In this document: positions 1-9,010 of the stretch, piece after piece | How the letters are laid out: the number at the start of each line of letters is the position of its first letter | How positions within the stretch are numbered: the stretch's first letter is position 1 | Assembly: GCA_025964775.1 (NCBI GenBank) | Contig: JAOPYE010000041.1 | Span: forward strand, 1 to 61,207 | Reading direction: 5' to 3' | Source of the DNA: Marmoricola sp. | GTDB taxonomy: Bacteria > Actinomycetota > Actinomycetes > Propionibacteriales > Nocardioidaceae | DNA: 61,207 nucleotides | The notes under the pieces: generated by a model | Database searches by the model: none | The model's input: the letters and a program-made list of their open reading frames with translations, nothing else | What the model was told of the DNA's origin: nothing | Program-made: the position numbers and the translations under genes

Positions 1-87
1 GAACCAGATCGTTTGCGCGCCGAGGCGGCGCGACTCTGGGAAGCATGGTGGCGGAACTCCGATCAGCCATACCCGTCTGGTCGGTGA
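1..87 (+). CDS. Possible C-terminal end of a truncated gene
   Basis: The first 28 codons of the window are open in frame 1 and end at TGA (85-87). The peptide (EPDRLRAEAARLWEAW at its start, ending YPSGR) looks like ordinary charged helical protein, and its third positions are GC-rich. The start lies outside the window, so no family can be named. It is short enough to be chance. Confidence 0.35.
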   Translation, partial: EPDRLRAEAARLWEAWWRNSDQPYPSGR

Positions 88-369
88 CCTGTATGGCAAA
101 GGCGTATTGGTGACCGGCTTGACGCGCCGCTTCCCGTTCGCCAAAGGTTGGCGCTGTCTCAGAACTGTCCGATTGCGCGACGGCCGGAACCGGCCGGCCG
201 TTTGTGAATCGCGAATGCCCTGATCGCGGCATGAGCGGGCTTGGCTGCGAGGTCCGTACTAATATCCAGGCATGGCGCGTCGAACCTGGTCGGACATGAT
301 GCGCACCTCCCTTCGAGACGGGCATGCCGTCCCGTGTGGGTCGGCTCGTCGCTGGCTCTGGTAACCGAA

Positions 370-630
370 ATGTTTCTTATCGTCGTGGGGTCCCTCGTGA
401 CCGCCGACGGACTACTACATCTGCGGTTTCCGAAGCGATTCGCTGCCCCTGGACCTGGCGCACGGAGGTTTCTTCCGGGAGCGCTGGTGACAGTCGGCGG
501 TGCAGGCATCGTCTTGGAGGGCATTCTGGATGCCTCCTGGGCAGGTCCGGGCTGGCTGCTGTGGCTGCCCTTCGCCATAGTCGTGGCTGGTGCTCTATCC
601 CAATATCTGCCGTCGCGGCCCCGGCGATAA
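370..630 (+). CDS. Possible small two-helix membrane protein
   Basis: I do not recognise this gene. The 86-residue frame starts at ATG 370 (MFLIVVGSLVTADGLL). It has a first hydrophobic stretch at about residues 1-14, a basic segment (LRFPKRF...GARRF), a second hydrophobic run (LPGALVTVGGAGIVLEGIL) and a third (GWLLWLPFAIVVAGAL) before the basic end PSRPRR. That arrangement suits a two- to three-helix inner-membrane protein. No clear Shine-Dalgarno precedes ATG 370. An earlier alternative start at 241 would add 43 residues that do not look like protein. The flanks (88-369 and 631-865) hold nothing I can recognise on either strand. Confidence 0.4.
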   Translation: MFLIVVGSLVTADGLLHLRFPKRFAAPGPGARRFLPGALVTVGGAGIVLEGILDASWAGPGWLLWLPFAIVVAGALSQYLPSRPRR

Positions 631-865
631 CTGGTGAACGCCTTCGACTGTGCTGCTCTGGCTGTCCTGCCGTCTTGTCGCGAAGTCACCGCTGTGCGCG
701 CCCCGGACGAGTCGCGATCAGCGCCGACGAAGCCGGATCGTCGCGGCAGTCGCGGGCGCTGTCCAGAAACCGTTTGTGAGAACGGCCAGCCTTGACGCTG
801 CAACCGGATCTACCGCGATCCGGGCAACCATAAACAGCTGCCCGTCAATGGCAGCACACGCGCAG

Positions 866-2197
866 TCAATTCCCGGGAGGGTCTACCGGTCTGGGGGTGA
901 GGTCTCGGGTGCCGGTCTGGTCGACGAGAAAGCTGTAGCCGTGGGGACTTCGCCAGAGATAGGTGCCAGGTGAGATCGCCGTGTAGGACCACTGGTCGAA
1001 GGTCTTCATCCGGTGGTGGGTCCGGCACAACGAGGCGAGGTTGTCGCTGTTGGTTTGGTCAGGAGGCCCATCCGGGTCATACGCCTCGATGTGGTCGAGG
1101 TCGCCGTGCCGGGCGTTGCGTTCGCAGAACGGGAACGCGCAGACCCGATCGCGCAGGATCACTTGCTCGCGGAGCCGATCGGTTGGTTGGTAGCTGGTGG
1201 TGGTGAGGTGCTCGGCCAGGTCCAGGACCGGGCGGACGGTGACCCGACCTGCGGTGCTGCACCAGTCGCGGACCTGGTCCGCGGTAACCAGGTGCCGGCC
1301 GGCGTTCTCCATCACCCCGCTCTGCCCGGTGCTGCCGGCCAGGGCTGCGTCGGCGAGGTGGAGGTAGAGCACCACCTGACGCTGCTGCACCGTCGGAGGC
1401 TTCACGTCCCCGAGCGTGGAGCCTTCGGCTGGTTCTGGGAGTCCGCTGTTGTAGTCGAACTCGAGTTCTCCGCGGGCCAGGTTCCCCAATGCCTTGGCAC
1501 GCCGGGCTCCGAGGCTGAGCTGAGAGCCAAGTTCCTGCTGCTGGGCAGCGCCAGCCCGGACCGCCTGCTCCAGATCCTGCGCGTCAGGAAGGTCGAGCTC
1601 GCCCGACACTCGGCACGTGCCCGTGTAGGAGGGCTGGTCGTAGGCGATCTCGAGGAACTGGCTCTCCTCAGCTCGCGCAGCGACGTCCTCGGCGTGCCGG
1701 GGCATGAACCGCACGATCGCCGCATCGACGAGGCGCTGCAACTCCGCCGGGCTGATCCTCGACGCGTAACGAGCGACCTGAGCGTCGACGTACGCGGCCG
1801 CTTCGGGAGAAAGGATCTGGGTCGCTTGGGCTACCTGCCGTGCCCGCCACACCCTGAGCTCGCCGGCGGCGACCCGGGCCCAGGTCGTCGGCAACCGATG
1901 CCCCAGCTCGATCACGTCGGCGAACAACAGCTCGACCGACCGGCGGCTCATCCCCAACACCGCACCGAACTCCAGCACCGCGAATTGGCTCACGTGAGGA
2001 GCACCCGCACCAGCCAACGACACCGGGGTGTCACCGAACGTCGCGATCTGCTGATCGTCCGGGTCCGCGACCTGGTGAGCATCAGCCCACTCGAGCACGC
2101 GCCCCAGCAACCGAGCCTCCGCCGCATCAGCCTCGCCCCTGTCCCGACGAGCAGCAGCCAACAGGGCTGCCGAGTCGATGGTGGGGGTCGAAGTCAT
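866..2197 (-). CDS. DUF222 / HNH endonuclease domain protein (13E12-type)
   Basis: The protein has 443 residues. The N-terminal two thirds match the DUF222 helical domain common in multicopy actinobacterial 13E12-repeat proteins. The C-terminal region carries an HNH nuclease core: a first Cys pair in VCAFPFCERNARHGDLDHIEA, then SDNLASLCRTHHRMKT, giving the D-H/N/H ligands with two CxxC-like Zn knuckles. Members of this family are predicted DNA nucleases, often repetitive and mobile, with no settled physiological role. The start is ATG (2195-2197). A second in-frame Met is absent nearby, so this start is the simplest. No partner gene is coupled to it; the next gene (tilS) is on the same strand 87 bp upstream. 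The protein looks complete. Confidence 0.85.
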   Translation of the reverse strand: MTSTPTIDSAALLAAARRDRGEADAAEARLLGRVLEWADAHQVADPDDQQIATFGDTPVSLAGAGAPHVSQFAVLEFGAVLGMSRRSVELLFADVIELGHRLPTTWARVAAGELRVWRARQVAQATQILSPEAAAYVDAQVARYASRISPAELQRLVDAAIVRFMPRHAEDVAARAEESQFLEIAYDQPSYTGTCRVSGELDLPDAQDLEQAVRAGAAQQQELGSQLSLGARRAKALGNLARGELEFDYNSGLPEPAEGSTLGDVKPPTVQQRQVVLYLHLADAALAGSTGQSGVMENAGRHLVTADQVRDWCSTAGRVTVRPVLDLAEHLTTTSYQPTDRLREQVILRDRVCAFPFCERNARHGDLDHIEAYDPDGPPDQTNSDNLASLCRTHHRMKTFDQWSYTAISPGTYLWRSPHGYSFLVDQTGTRDLTPRPVDPPGN

Positions 2198-2284
2198 GCT
2201 TCAAACGTAGGAGCGACCACCGACAAAACATGTCTTTTCGTCCGCTATCCGGACACTCAGATCAAGAAAAATTTCGCGACGCCC

Positions 2285-3229
2285 TCAGGCACCCTCGGTC
2301 GGCCTGAAAAGGAGGTGGGCACCCTGCCAGTACGCCGTCACGTGGCCCGGGAGCTGGATCTCCTTGCCCGAGCCAGCGTCCAGGATTGCTTGCACGTGCT
2401 CGTAGGTGAGCTCGGACGCGATCGCACCGGCCTCGATCGCCGTTTGCCGCACGACCCGTGACCGGATCGCCCCAGGAATTTCGACATCGACCGCGTCCGC
2501 GCCTGCTGCGGCGGCGGCGTCATCGAGGTACGCCGTGTCGGCGCGGAGCTGTTCCGCGGTCCGAGCCAGCGCTCCAGCGACTCCCGGCCCGAGCTCGCGC
2601 TCGAGCATCGGCAGCACGGCGTGCCGGACCCGCGAACGCAGGAACCGTGGGTCCTCGTTCTGCGGGTCGTTCCACCAGGTGATGCCATCGGCACGGCAGG
2701 CGCTTTCGGTCTGCTCGCGCGTGATCCCGAGCAGTGGCCGGACGAACCTCACGCCGTCGGCATCGAACCACGGCCGCATGCCTTGCAACGAGCGCCCGCC
2801 GGAACCACGCGCGAGACCGAGCAGGACCGTCTCGGCCTGGTCGTCGCGGGTGTGCCCGAGCAGGACGACGTCAGCGGTGAAGTGGGCAGCGAGCCGGGAC
2901 AGTGCGACGTACCGGGCTTCCCGGGCACCGGCCTCGATCCCGGCCGGTCCCGGATCAACGGTGACCCGGATCGTCGCGGTCTCGTCGGCGCCGAGTGCCG
3001 CCATCTGGTCGACGACCGCCGCGGTGTGCTCGGCCGAGCCCTGTTGCAGCCCGTGGTCGACCACCGCACCGATCACCCGGGTGCCTGCCTTGTCGCCCTC
3101 GAAGACGGCTGCGGCGAGCAGCGCCAGCGAGTCCGCACCACCGGAGCAGGCGACCATGACGGTCCCGACCCCGCTGACCTCGCGCCGTACCGCTAGCCGA
3201 ACAGCCGCGAGTGCCGGGTCGAGGCTCAT
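2285..3229 (-). CDS. tilS: tRNA(Ile)-lysidine synthase TilS
   Basis: TilS uses ATP to attach lysine to C34 of tRNA-Ile(CAU), changing its decoding from AUG to AUA. The PP-loop SGGADS lies near the N-terminus in VMVACSGGADSLALLAAA. It is followed by VDHGLQ and GHTRDDQAETVLLGLARGSG, the usual second ATPase motif of the family, and FLRSRVRHAVLPML further on. The length (314 aa) suits actinobacterial TilS, which lacks a long C-terminal domain. I chose the ATG at 3227-3229 because it overlaps the stop of the upstream metalloprotease as TGATG, implying translational coupling. The open frame continues upstream to 3307, but that extra part (MGRGRQPADEDRD) is out-of-frame metalloprotease sequence. Confidence 0.93.
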   Translation of the reverse strand: MSLDPALAAVRLAVRREVSGVGTVMVACSGGADSLALLAAAVFEGDKAGTRVIGAVVDHGLQQGSAEHTAAVVDQMAALGADETATIRVTVDPGPAGIEAGAREARYVALSRLAAHFTADVVLLGHTRDDQAETVLLGLARGSGGRSLQGMRPWFDADGVRFVRPLLGITREQTESACRADGITWWNDPQNEDPRFLRSRVRHAVLPMLERELGPGVAGALARTAEQLRADTAYLDDAAAAAGADAVDVEIPGAIRSRVVRQTAIEAGAIASELTYEHVQAILDAGSGKEIQLPGHVTAYWQGAHLLFRPTEGA

Positions 3230-4278
3230 CAGCCGTGGACGCGCTTCAGCCACGCGTCGGGGTCGTGGATCTCGGTCTTCGTCGGCAGGTTGGCGGCCTC
3301 GGCCCAAACGGCGTTGAAGCCCTCCATGCCGACCGCATCGACCGTGGCGCGGACGAAGGCCGCCCCGTCGCGGTACTGGGCCATCTTCTGGTCCAGGCCG
3401 AGCAGTCGTCGCAGCAGCCGGTCGAGGGCACCGATCCCCTGACGACGCTGCGTGAAACGCTTGCGGATCACCTCGACGGTCGGGATCACTTCGGGGCCGA
3501 CCCCGTCCATCACGACGTCGGCATGACCTTCGAGCAGGCTCATCACGCCGGTGACCTGGTCGATGACCAGGCGCTGCTCGGGCGAGGAGAACAGGTCGAG
3601 CAGGCTGCCGTCCGTCTTTCCGGACACGATGCCACCGATGCGCGAGAGGGCCTCGGTCAGGACCGCGGCCGGGTCTGTCTCGACGGCGCCGACGATCTGA
3701 CCCATCAGGTCCTGCAGGTGGTCGCGCATCCAGGGCACCGCCGTGAACTGCACGCGGTGGGTCTCCTCGTGCAGGCAGACCCAGAGCCGGAAGTCGTGCT
3801 CGTCGACGCCGAGCTCACGCTCCACGGTCACGATGTTCGGCGCCACCAGGAGCAAGCGCCCGGCCGCACCCGGAGCCTCGTGGAACGGGTCGAACTGGCC
3901 GAGAACCTTGTTGCCGAGGAAGCCGAGCATCAGGCCGAGCTCGGTTCCGGTGATCCGGGAGCCGATCGCCTCGGCCATCGCGGTCGGCGGGCCCTTCTTC
4001 GACTGCAGCTTCTCGACGATGGGGGCGATGATCGTGGAGAAGCCGTCAGCGTTGGCCTGGATCCAGCCGGGCCGATCGACGACCAGCACCGGCGCAGTGC
4101 GGGCCTCGGCGAACAGCCCGGTGAACTCACGGACAAGCGGCGTGGACTTCTCGGCACCGGCGCGAAGCTCCGCGACGACCCCGGTCGCCTCGGCACGGGT
4201 CACCACGGGCCCGTCGCCGGCCAGGCGCGATCCGACCCGGACCGCGAGGTCCCAGTCGATCATCGAGGAGTCGGTCAT
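3229..4278 (-). CDS. DUF2342 zinc-dependent metalloprotease (F420-biosynthesis-associated family)
   Basis: This 349-residue actinobacterial zincin-like protein has the metal motif HEETH at residues 170-174 (VCLHEETHRVQF). A downstream acidic/histidine helix, LLEGHADVVMD, probably supplies the third ligand. Families TIGR03624/TIGR03883 group it with coenzyme F420-producing organisms, but a catalytic substrate is not established. It has no signal peptide, so it is probably cytoplasmic. It lies between dacB (9 bp gap) and tilS (1-bp overlapping TGATG), an order common in actinobacteria, so the three genes are probably one transcript. F420 users elsewhere in the window (33.1 and 43.1 kb) agree with an F420-producing host. 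Confidence 0.85.
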   Translation of the reverse strand: MTDSSMIDWDLAVRVGSRLAGDGPVVTRAEATGVVAELRAGAEKSTPLVREFTGLFAEARTAPVLVVDRPGWIQANADGFSTIIAPIVEKLQSKKGPPTAMAEAIGSRITGTELGLMLGFLGNKVLGQFDPFHEAPGAAGRLLLVAPNIVTVERELGVDEHDFRLWVCLHEETHRVQFTAVPWMRDHLQDLMGQIVGAVETDPAAVLTEALSRIGGIVSGKTDGSLLDLFSSPEQRLVIDQVTGVMSLLEGHADVVMDGVGPEVIPTVEVIRKRFTQRRQGIGALDRLLRRLLGLDQKMAQYRDGAAFVRATVDAVGMEGFNAVWAEAANLPTKTEIHDPDAWLKRVHG

Positions 4279-4287
4279 GGGGAGACC

Positions 4288-5757
4288 CTACGAGGAGGTG
4301 CCGCAAGAACAGGCACCGAGGGCACCGGCCATCAGATCGAGATCGTGCTGGGCCAGGAGCTGATCCGGCCCCGGGACCCGATCGGTCACCATCACGAACA
4401 GCATCAGGTTGCCGTGCACATCACTGGCCAGTCCGGCGAGCGCATGGACGCCGGTCAGCGTCCCGGTCTTGGCCCGAACCCGCCCGCGCGCCGCGGCCGG
4501 ACCCTTGTCGAACCGGTCCTGCAGCGACCCCGTGAAGCCGGCGACCGGCAGGCCGGTGAGTACTTCGCGCAGCTGCGGGTGCGCCGGCGAGGTCACCAGC
4601 GCCAGGACGTCGAGGAGCAGCTGCGGCGTGAGCCGGTTGTCCCGGGAGAGCCCGCTGCCGTCGTACTGGGTGGAGCCGGTGACGTCAGCCCCGAGGCCGG
4701 AGAGCACCGTGCGCACCGCAGCCACCCCGCCGGCGAAGGAGGGGTTTCCGGAAACCTTGGCTCCGACCTGACGCAGGATCACCTCGGCGGCGTCGTTGTC
4801 GCTGACCGCGAGGGTGTGCTGGACGATCTCGCCGAGCGGTGCACTGTCGACCGCGGCGAGCTCGGTGGCCGCGGCCGGCGCCTTGCGAGCGGTGACCGGT
4901 CCGCTGACCACGATGCCGGCGCGCCGCAGGCCAGCGGCGAACGCCTCGGTGGCGGCGGCAGCCGGGTCACCGACGTAGTGGCCTCTCGCGTCCCGGCCCT
5001 CGTCGGCCCACAGTGCGCTGATCGGCGGCACGACATCTCCGGTGAGGTAGCTGCCCGGCCAGTGCGGGTTGACCGCCGGTCCGATGAAGGCGCTCGCGTC
5101 GTAGCCCAGGGAGACCTTGCGGACGCCCTCAGCCCTGAGGGCCTGGGCCGTGCTGCGGGCCAGGGTGGCGAGATCGGCACGTGCCGGGTACAGGCCTCGT
5201 GCCTTCGCCGGCGTACTGGCCAGGAGCGGGTCGCCGCCGCCGACGAGCACGATGCGGTTGCCGGCACCGACCACCTTCGTCCGGAAACGGGACATCGGGC
5301 CGAGAGTCTCGAGCGCGGCGGTTGCGGTGAGCAGTTTCATTGTCGAGGCGGGGGTCACCGAGGTGAGTCCGTGCCGGTACACGACCTTTCCGGTACTCAG
5401 GTCGCTGACCCAGACGTCGGCGTGCGGGCCGAGCACCGCGGCGTTGACGTACGGCGCCAGGGCAGCCCGGACCGCCGCCGCACTGATCGCTCCGCCCGGT
5501 GAGGAGCCGGCAACGGGAGCGGCGACACCGTCGGGCGGGAGTCGCAGCGCGCTGGGCGGCACCGCCGGCGGACCGATCACCGATCCGGCCTGGGACAACC
5601 CGAACCAGCGATGGCCGAGGTGGAACCAGGCGTTGCCCCCGGCGGCGATCACCAGCAGGACGATGAGGACCTCGGGAAGCCAGCCGATCACACGTGCAGC
5701 GTGGCCTTGCTCACGCGCGCGCATATATCGTCGGTTCGGTTCGTCGTTCGTGGGCAT
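4288..5757 (-). CDS. dacB: D-alanyl-D-alanine carboxypeptidase/endopeptidase, PBP4 (DacB/PbpG) family
   Basis: This class C penicillin-binding protein (peptidase S13) trims or opens peptidoglycan cross-links outside the membrane. All three active-site motifs are visible: SxxK as STMK (about residues 138-141, PASTMKLL), SDN (319-321, AVSDNDAAEV) and KTG (430-432, RAKTGTLTG). The N-terminus has a basic cytoplasmic lead and one hydrophobic segment (WLPEVLIVLLVIAAGGNAWF), so it is membrane-anchored or uses an uncleaved signal. The length of 489 aa is normal. I chose ATG 5755-5757 (MPTNDEPNRR). The frame extends 13 codons upstream into the ppa leader but would start with a non-ATG codon. The Shine-Dalgarno is weak. 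The gene is divergent from ppa across about 87 bp that must hold both promoters. Confidence 0.9.
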   Translation of the reverse strand: MPTNDEPNRRYMRAREQGHAARVIGWLPEVLIVLLVIAAGGNAWFHLGHRWFGLSQAGSVIGPPAVPPSALRLPPDGVAAPVAGSSPGGAISAAAVRAALAPYVNAAVLGPHADVWVSDLSTGKVVYRHGLTSVTPASTMKLLTATAALETLGPMSRFRTKVVGAGNRIVLVGGGDPLLASTPAKARGLYPARADLATLARSTAQALRAEGVRKVSLGYDASAFIGPAVNPHWPGSYLTGDVVPPISALWADEGRDARGHYVGDPAAAATEAFAAGLRRAGIVVSGPVTARKAPAAATELAAVDSAPLGEIVQHTLAVSDNDAAEVILRQVGAKVSGNPSFAGGVAAVRTVLSGLGADVTGSTQYDGSGLSRDNRLTPQLLLDVLALVTSPAHPQLREVLTGLPVAGFTGSLQDRFDKGPAAARGRVRAKTGTLTGVHALAGLASDVHGNLMLFVMVTDRVPGPDQLLAQHDLDLMAGALGACSCGTSS

Positions 5758-5844
5758 TGTGCGGGAGACTAGCCCGGTTGCTTGACGCCGGAACACACGG
5801 TGCGCTCAGCAGCCCCCAAATCGCAGCAGTCGGAAGGAAGCACT

Positions 5845-6339
5845 GTGGAGTTCGACGTCCTGGTGGAGATCCCCAAGGGTTCGCGCAACAAGTACGAGGT
5901 CGACCACGAGACCGGTCGCATCCGGCTCGACCGGATGCTGTTCACCTCCACGGCGTACCCCGAGGACTACGGCTACATCGAGAACACCCTCGGCCTGGAC
6001 GGCGACCCGCTCGACGCCCTCGTCATCCTGCAGGCGCCGACCTTCCCGGGCTGCCTGATCAAGTGCCGCGCGATCGGCATGTTCCGGATGACCGACGAGG
6101 CCGGCGGTGACGACAAGGTCCTCTGCGTCCCGACGCTGGACCCGCGGATGGAGCACATCCGCGACATCGACCACGTCGCCAAGTTCGACCGCCTCGAGAT
6201 CCAGCACTTCTTCGAGGTCTACAAGGACCTCGAGCCCGGCAAGTCCGTCGAGGGCGCCAACTGGGTCGGCCGCGACGAGGCAGAGGCCGAGGTCCGGGCG
6301 TCGTTCGAGCGCGCGAAGGCTGCTGGTTACAACCACTGA
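5845..6339 (+). CDS. ppa: Inorganic pyrophosphatase (family I)
   Basis: This soluble Mg-dependent enzyme hydrolyses pyrophosphate to two phosphates and pulls biosynthetic reactions forward. Family I landmarks are visible: [17 protein letters not shown] near the N-terminus, [19 protein letters not shown] with the metal-binding Asp residues, [13 protein letters not shown], and [12 protein letters not shown] near the end. The start is GTG 5845, preceded by AAGGAAG at 5834-5840, giving 164 aa, the normal bacterial size. An upstream TTG at 5782 would add 21 non-conserved residues. It converges on the methyltransferase, with stops 1 bp apart. The window also encodes a membrane pyrophosphatase (27.8 kb), so the cell has both a soluble and an energy-conserving route for PPi. 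Confidence 0.95.
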   Translation: MEFDVLVEIPKGSRNKYEVDHETGRIRLDRMLFTSTAYPEDYGYIENTLGLDGDPLDALVILQAPTFPGCLIKCRAIGMFRMTDEAGGDDKVLCVPTLDPRMEHIRDIDHVAKFDRLEIQHFFEVYKDLEPGKSVEGANWVGRDEAEAEVRASFERAKAAGYNH

Positions 6340-6340
6340 C

Positions 6341-7048
6341 TTAGGTCTGCGCGCCCCTCACCAGGTTTCGACGCGCGTCCTTGATCCCGCGGAAGTAGCC
6401 CATCGCTCCGGACATCCGCAGCGTCACATCCGTGAAGCCGGCCTCGGCCATCCAGTCGCGGACCTCGCGTTTCGTGGCACTTGGTCCCATCAGGCCTGCA
6501 AGGCGCCCGATCCCTCGGATGGGGGCGGTGCGAAGCCCAGTGTCATTCAGCAGCGCGCTGCCGGTCAGGACTCCGCCGGCGTGGGTGACCCGACCCATCT
6601 CCAGGACAGCGAGCCGAGGGTCGGGGAAGCAGTGCAGCCCGGTGAAGCTGACGACGAGATCGAACTCGCCGTCGCCGAACGGCAGCGCGCCGACGTCGGC
6701 GAGCCGGGGTTCGACCTGGTCGCTCACCCCTCGCGCGGCCGCGCCCTCCATGGTCCGGTCGAGCATCGCCTGGGCGATGTCCGCCGCGACGTACCGGAGG
6801 CCCTGGCCCGGGCGCAGCCCGCGCAGCGCCACGCCGCCGCCGCACGGTACGTCGAGCACGGCTGAGCCAGCAGGCTGACGGCCGATCTCGGCCGCCGCGT
6901 CGTAGAGCAGCCGCAGGTCACTGCCGATGCCGAGCTTCCAGACCGCGCCGCCGGCACCAGGGTGCTCGACGGACCAGTCGTAGAACGTCGCCCACAGCGG
7001 GTCCTCGCTCCAGCCACCGAGCCCGGGGATGCTGCCGAGGAGCTTCAT
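6341..7048 (-). CDS. Class I SAM-dependent methyltransferase
   Basis: The protein has 235 residues with a Methyltransf_11-like core: motif I as VLDVPCGGGVALRGL, acidic motif II in YVAADIAQAMLD, then LPFGDGEFDLVVSFTGLHCFPDP (motif IV) and EMGRVTHAGGVLTGSALL. The substrate is unknown; similar proteins act on small molecules or lipids. Its ATG (7046-7048) overlaps the TGA of the upstream acyl-CoA oxidase-like gene (ATGA), so the two are translationally coupled and probably serve one lipid-related process. That link is inference. The C-terminus is basic, with no membrane segment. Confidence 0.8.
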   Translation of the reverse strand: MKLLGSIPGLGGWSEDPLWATFYDWSVEHPGAGGAVWKLGIGSDLRLLYDAAAEIGRQPAGSAVLDVPCGGGVALRGLRPGQGLRYVAADIAQAMLDRTMEGAAARGVSDQVEPRLADVGALPFGDGEFDLVVSFTGLHCFPDPRLAVLEMGRVTHAGGVLTGSALLNDTGLRTAPIRGIGRLAGLMGPSATKREVRDWMAEAGFTDVTLRMSGAMGYFRGIKDARRNLVRGAQT

Positions 7049-8979
7049 GCGAGCATCTCGGCTGCCTGCATCTCGGCCGGTACGCCGAACGCGTCGACCA
7101 GGCCCTCGGCGATCGGCCGGAGCTTGCGGCAGAGATCACCGATCTCCCGGCTGATGGCCTTCGACCGGGACGAGGACAGCCGGCCGTGCTCCATCCACCA
7201 GCCGCGGTCGGCCTCGATGACCGAGAGCGCGTAGAGGTCGCAGAGGATGTAGAGCGCCGACTTGTTGCCGCCCTCCGGGGTCGCGCGCACCTTGTCGACG
7301 AAGGCTTCCAGGACCAGCCGCTCGACATGGGCGCGGGCTGCGCCGATGACGTGATCCTGGCACTTGCTGAACACCTCGGCAGGATCGAGCTTGGCGTCGA
7401 TCCCGGATTTGAGGCGCCGGGCGACGCCGCTGAGCATGTGCTCCTCGCGCCAGCGGAACATCGCGAGCTGGTACTCGGAGTCGACGATCTCCGCCTCCTG
7501 CGCCCAGTCGTCACCGCCGGGCAGGATGTCCTTGACCCGCTCGAGCAGCTTGTGCACGGCCGTGCGCTCGACGACGGTGTCCACCGCGATCCCCGCGACG
7601 AAGCGGACCATCCCGAGCTGGTCGAGCTCACCGAAGGACGAGGAGTAGTCGGTCAGCAGGCCCTTGGCGACCAGCTGGAGCAGGATGTGGTTGTCGCCCT
7701 CGAAGGTGGTGAACACGTCGGTGTCTGCCCGCAGCGCGTCGAACCGGTTCGCCGACAGGTAACCGGCCCCGCCGCAGGCCTCGCGACACTCCTGGATCGT
7801 CGTACTGGCGTGCCAGGTGCCGAGCGCCTTGGTGCCGGCGGCGCGGGACTCGAGGGCACGCCGAGTCCGCTCGTCGACCTCGTCGGCCGCGGAGAACACC
7901 GCGTGCAGCTGGCCGGCCAGCACCTCCTGCGCGAAGTGCAGCGCATAGGTCCGGGCGATCAGCGGGAACAGCCGACGCTGGTGCAGGCCGTAGTCGAGGA
8001 TCAGCTCCTCCTCGCCACCGGGATTGCCGAACTGTCGTCGGCCCAGGGCGTACTTGACGGCGATCGAGAGGGCGACCTTGCTCGCGTTGATGCCCGCGCC
8101 TCCGACACAGACGCGGCCCTGGACCAGGGTGCCGAGCATCGTGAAGAAGCGGCGATCGGGATTGTCGATGTCGGAGACGTACACGCCCGTCTCGGTGACG
8201 TCGGCGTACCGGTTGAGCAGGTTCTCGCGCGGGATCCGGACGTCGTCGAACCAGATCCGGCCGTTGTCGACGCCGTTCAGGCCGATCTTGGGACCGTCGT
8301 CCTCGATCCGTACGCCGGACCGCACCCGGCCGCGCCCGTCGCGGATCGGTACGACGAACGCGTGCACGCCCTCGGAGGCGCCACCGATCTCGAGCTGGGC
8401 GAAGACCACCGCGGTGCTGGCGTGCGCCGCGGCATTGCCGATGTAGTCCTTGCGCGAGGCGTCGTCGGGAGTCGTGATCACGAACTCGCGGGTCTCGACG
8501 TCGTAGCGGGCCACCGTGCCCAGCGCCTGCACGTTGGAACCGTGCCCGGTCTCGGTCATCGCGAAGCACCCCATCAGCTTCGCGCTGACCAGGTCCGACA
8601 GGTACGCGTCGTGGTGCCGCTGGGTGCCGAGCTGCAGGATCGCGCCGCCGAAGAGCCCGAACTGGACGCCGACCTTGACCAGCACCGAGAGGTCCCCTAA
8701 GGCCATCGTCTCGAACGCGGCCACCGAGGCGCCGATGTCGCCGCCACCGCCGTAGCCGACCGGGAAGCCGAGGCCGGTCTGGCCGGTCCCGGCGAGCTCG
8801 ACGACGATCTGCTTGACCCGCTCGCGGAACTTCTCGCGGCTCATCTCGCGCGCATCCTCGAGCACGCCGGCGTACTCGACGAGGCGCTTGCGGGTCAGGT
8901 TGCGGACTTCGACGTAGGTGCCGTCCAGCAGGGCGGTGAGGGCGGGCACGTCGACGACGGGTGCAGCGCTGTCAGCCAT
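7045..8979 (-). CDS. Acyl-CoA oxidase-like flavoprotein (acyl-CoA dehydrogenase superfamily)
   Basis: This 644-residue protein belongs to the long acyl-CoA oxidase branch rather than the 380-aa dehydrogenases. It has CFAMTETGHGSNVQALGT (the FAD/substrate beta-domain signature), an IGLNGVDNGRIWFDDVRIPRENLLNR segment, CREACGGAGYLSANRF and TTFEGDNHILLQLVAKGLL, all typical of ACOX, followed by a helical C-terminal domain. It should oxidise acyl-CoA thioesters to 2-enoyl-CoA in beta-oxidation. Whether oxygen or an electron-transfer flavoprotein accepts the electrons cannot be told from sequence. The start chosen is ATG 8977-8979 (MADSAAPVVD). It is coupled by ATGA overlap to the downstream methyltransferase. 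Confidence 0.85.
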   Translation of the reverse strand: MADSAAPVVDVPALTALLDGTYVEVRNLTRKRLVEYAGVLEDAREMSREKFRERVKQIVVELAGTGQTGLGFPVGYGGGGDIGASVAAFETMALGDLSVLVKVGVQFGLFGGAILQLGTQRHHDAYLSDLVSAKLMGCFAMTETGHGSNVQALGTVARYDVETREFVITTPDDASRKDYIGNAAAHASTAVVFAQLEIGGASEGVHAFVVPIRDGRGRVRSGVRIEDDGPKIGLNGVDNGRIWFDDVRIPRENLLNRYADVTETGVYVSDIDNPDRRFFTMLGTLVQGRVCVGGAGINASKVALSIAVKYALGRRQFGNPGGEEELILDYGLHQRRLFPLIARTYALHFAQEVLAGQLHAVFSAADEVDERTRRALESRAAGTKALGTWHASTTIQECREACGGAGYLSANRFDALRADTDVFTTFEGDNHILLQLVAKGLLTDYSSSFGELDQLGMVRFVAGIAVDTVVERTAVHKLLERVKDILPGGDDWAQEAEIVDSEYQLAMFRWREEHMLSGVARRLKSGIDAKLDPAEVFSKCQDHVIGAARAHVERLVLEAFVDKVRATPEGGNKSALYILCDLYALSVIEADRGWWMEHGRLSSSRSKAISREIGDLCRKLRPIAEGLVDAFGVPAEMQAAEMLA

Positions 8980-9010
8980 GGCCACACTGTGCCACTTCTG
9001 AGCCCTACGG

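Noticed and set aside
159..803. 214-codon minus-strand frame opposite the putative small membrane protein
   Set aside because: Ser/Arg/Pro-rich and without a motif or convincing start; looks like an antisense shadow.
3211..5502. Very long open frame on the plus strand, opposite the metalloprotease and dacB
   Set aside because: Its product is a repetitive Arg/Gly/His/Asp-rich mix with no domain, and the minus strand holds clear dacB and zincin motifs in the same place. GC-rich antisense frames are commonly open.
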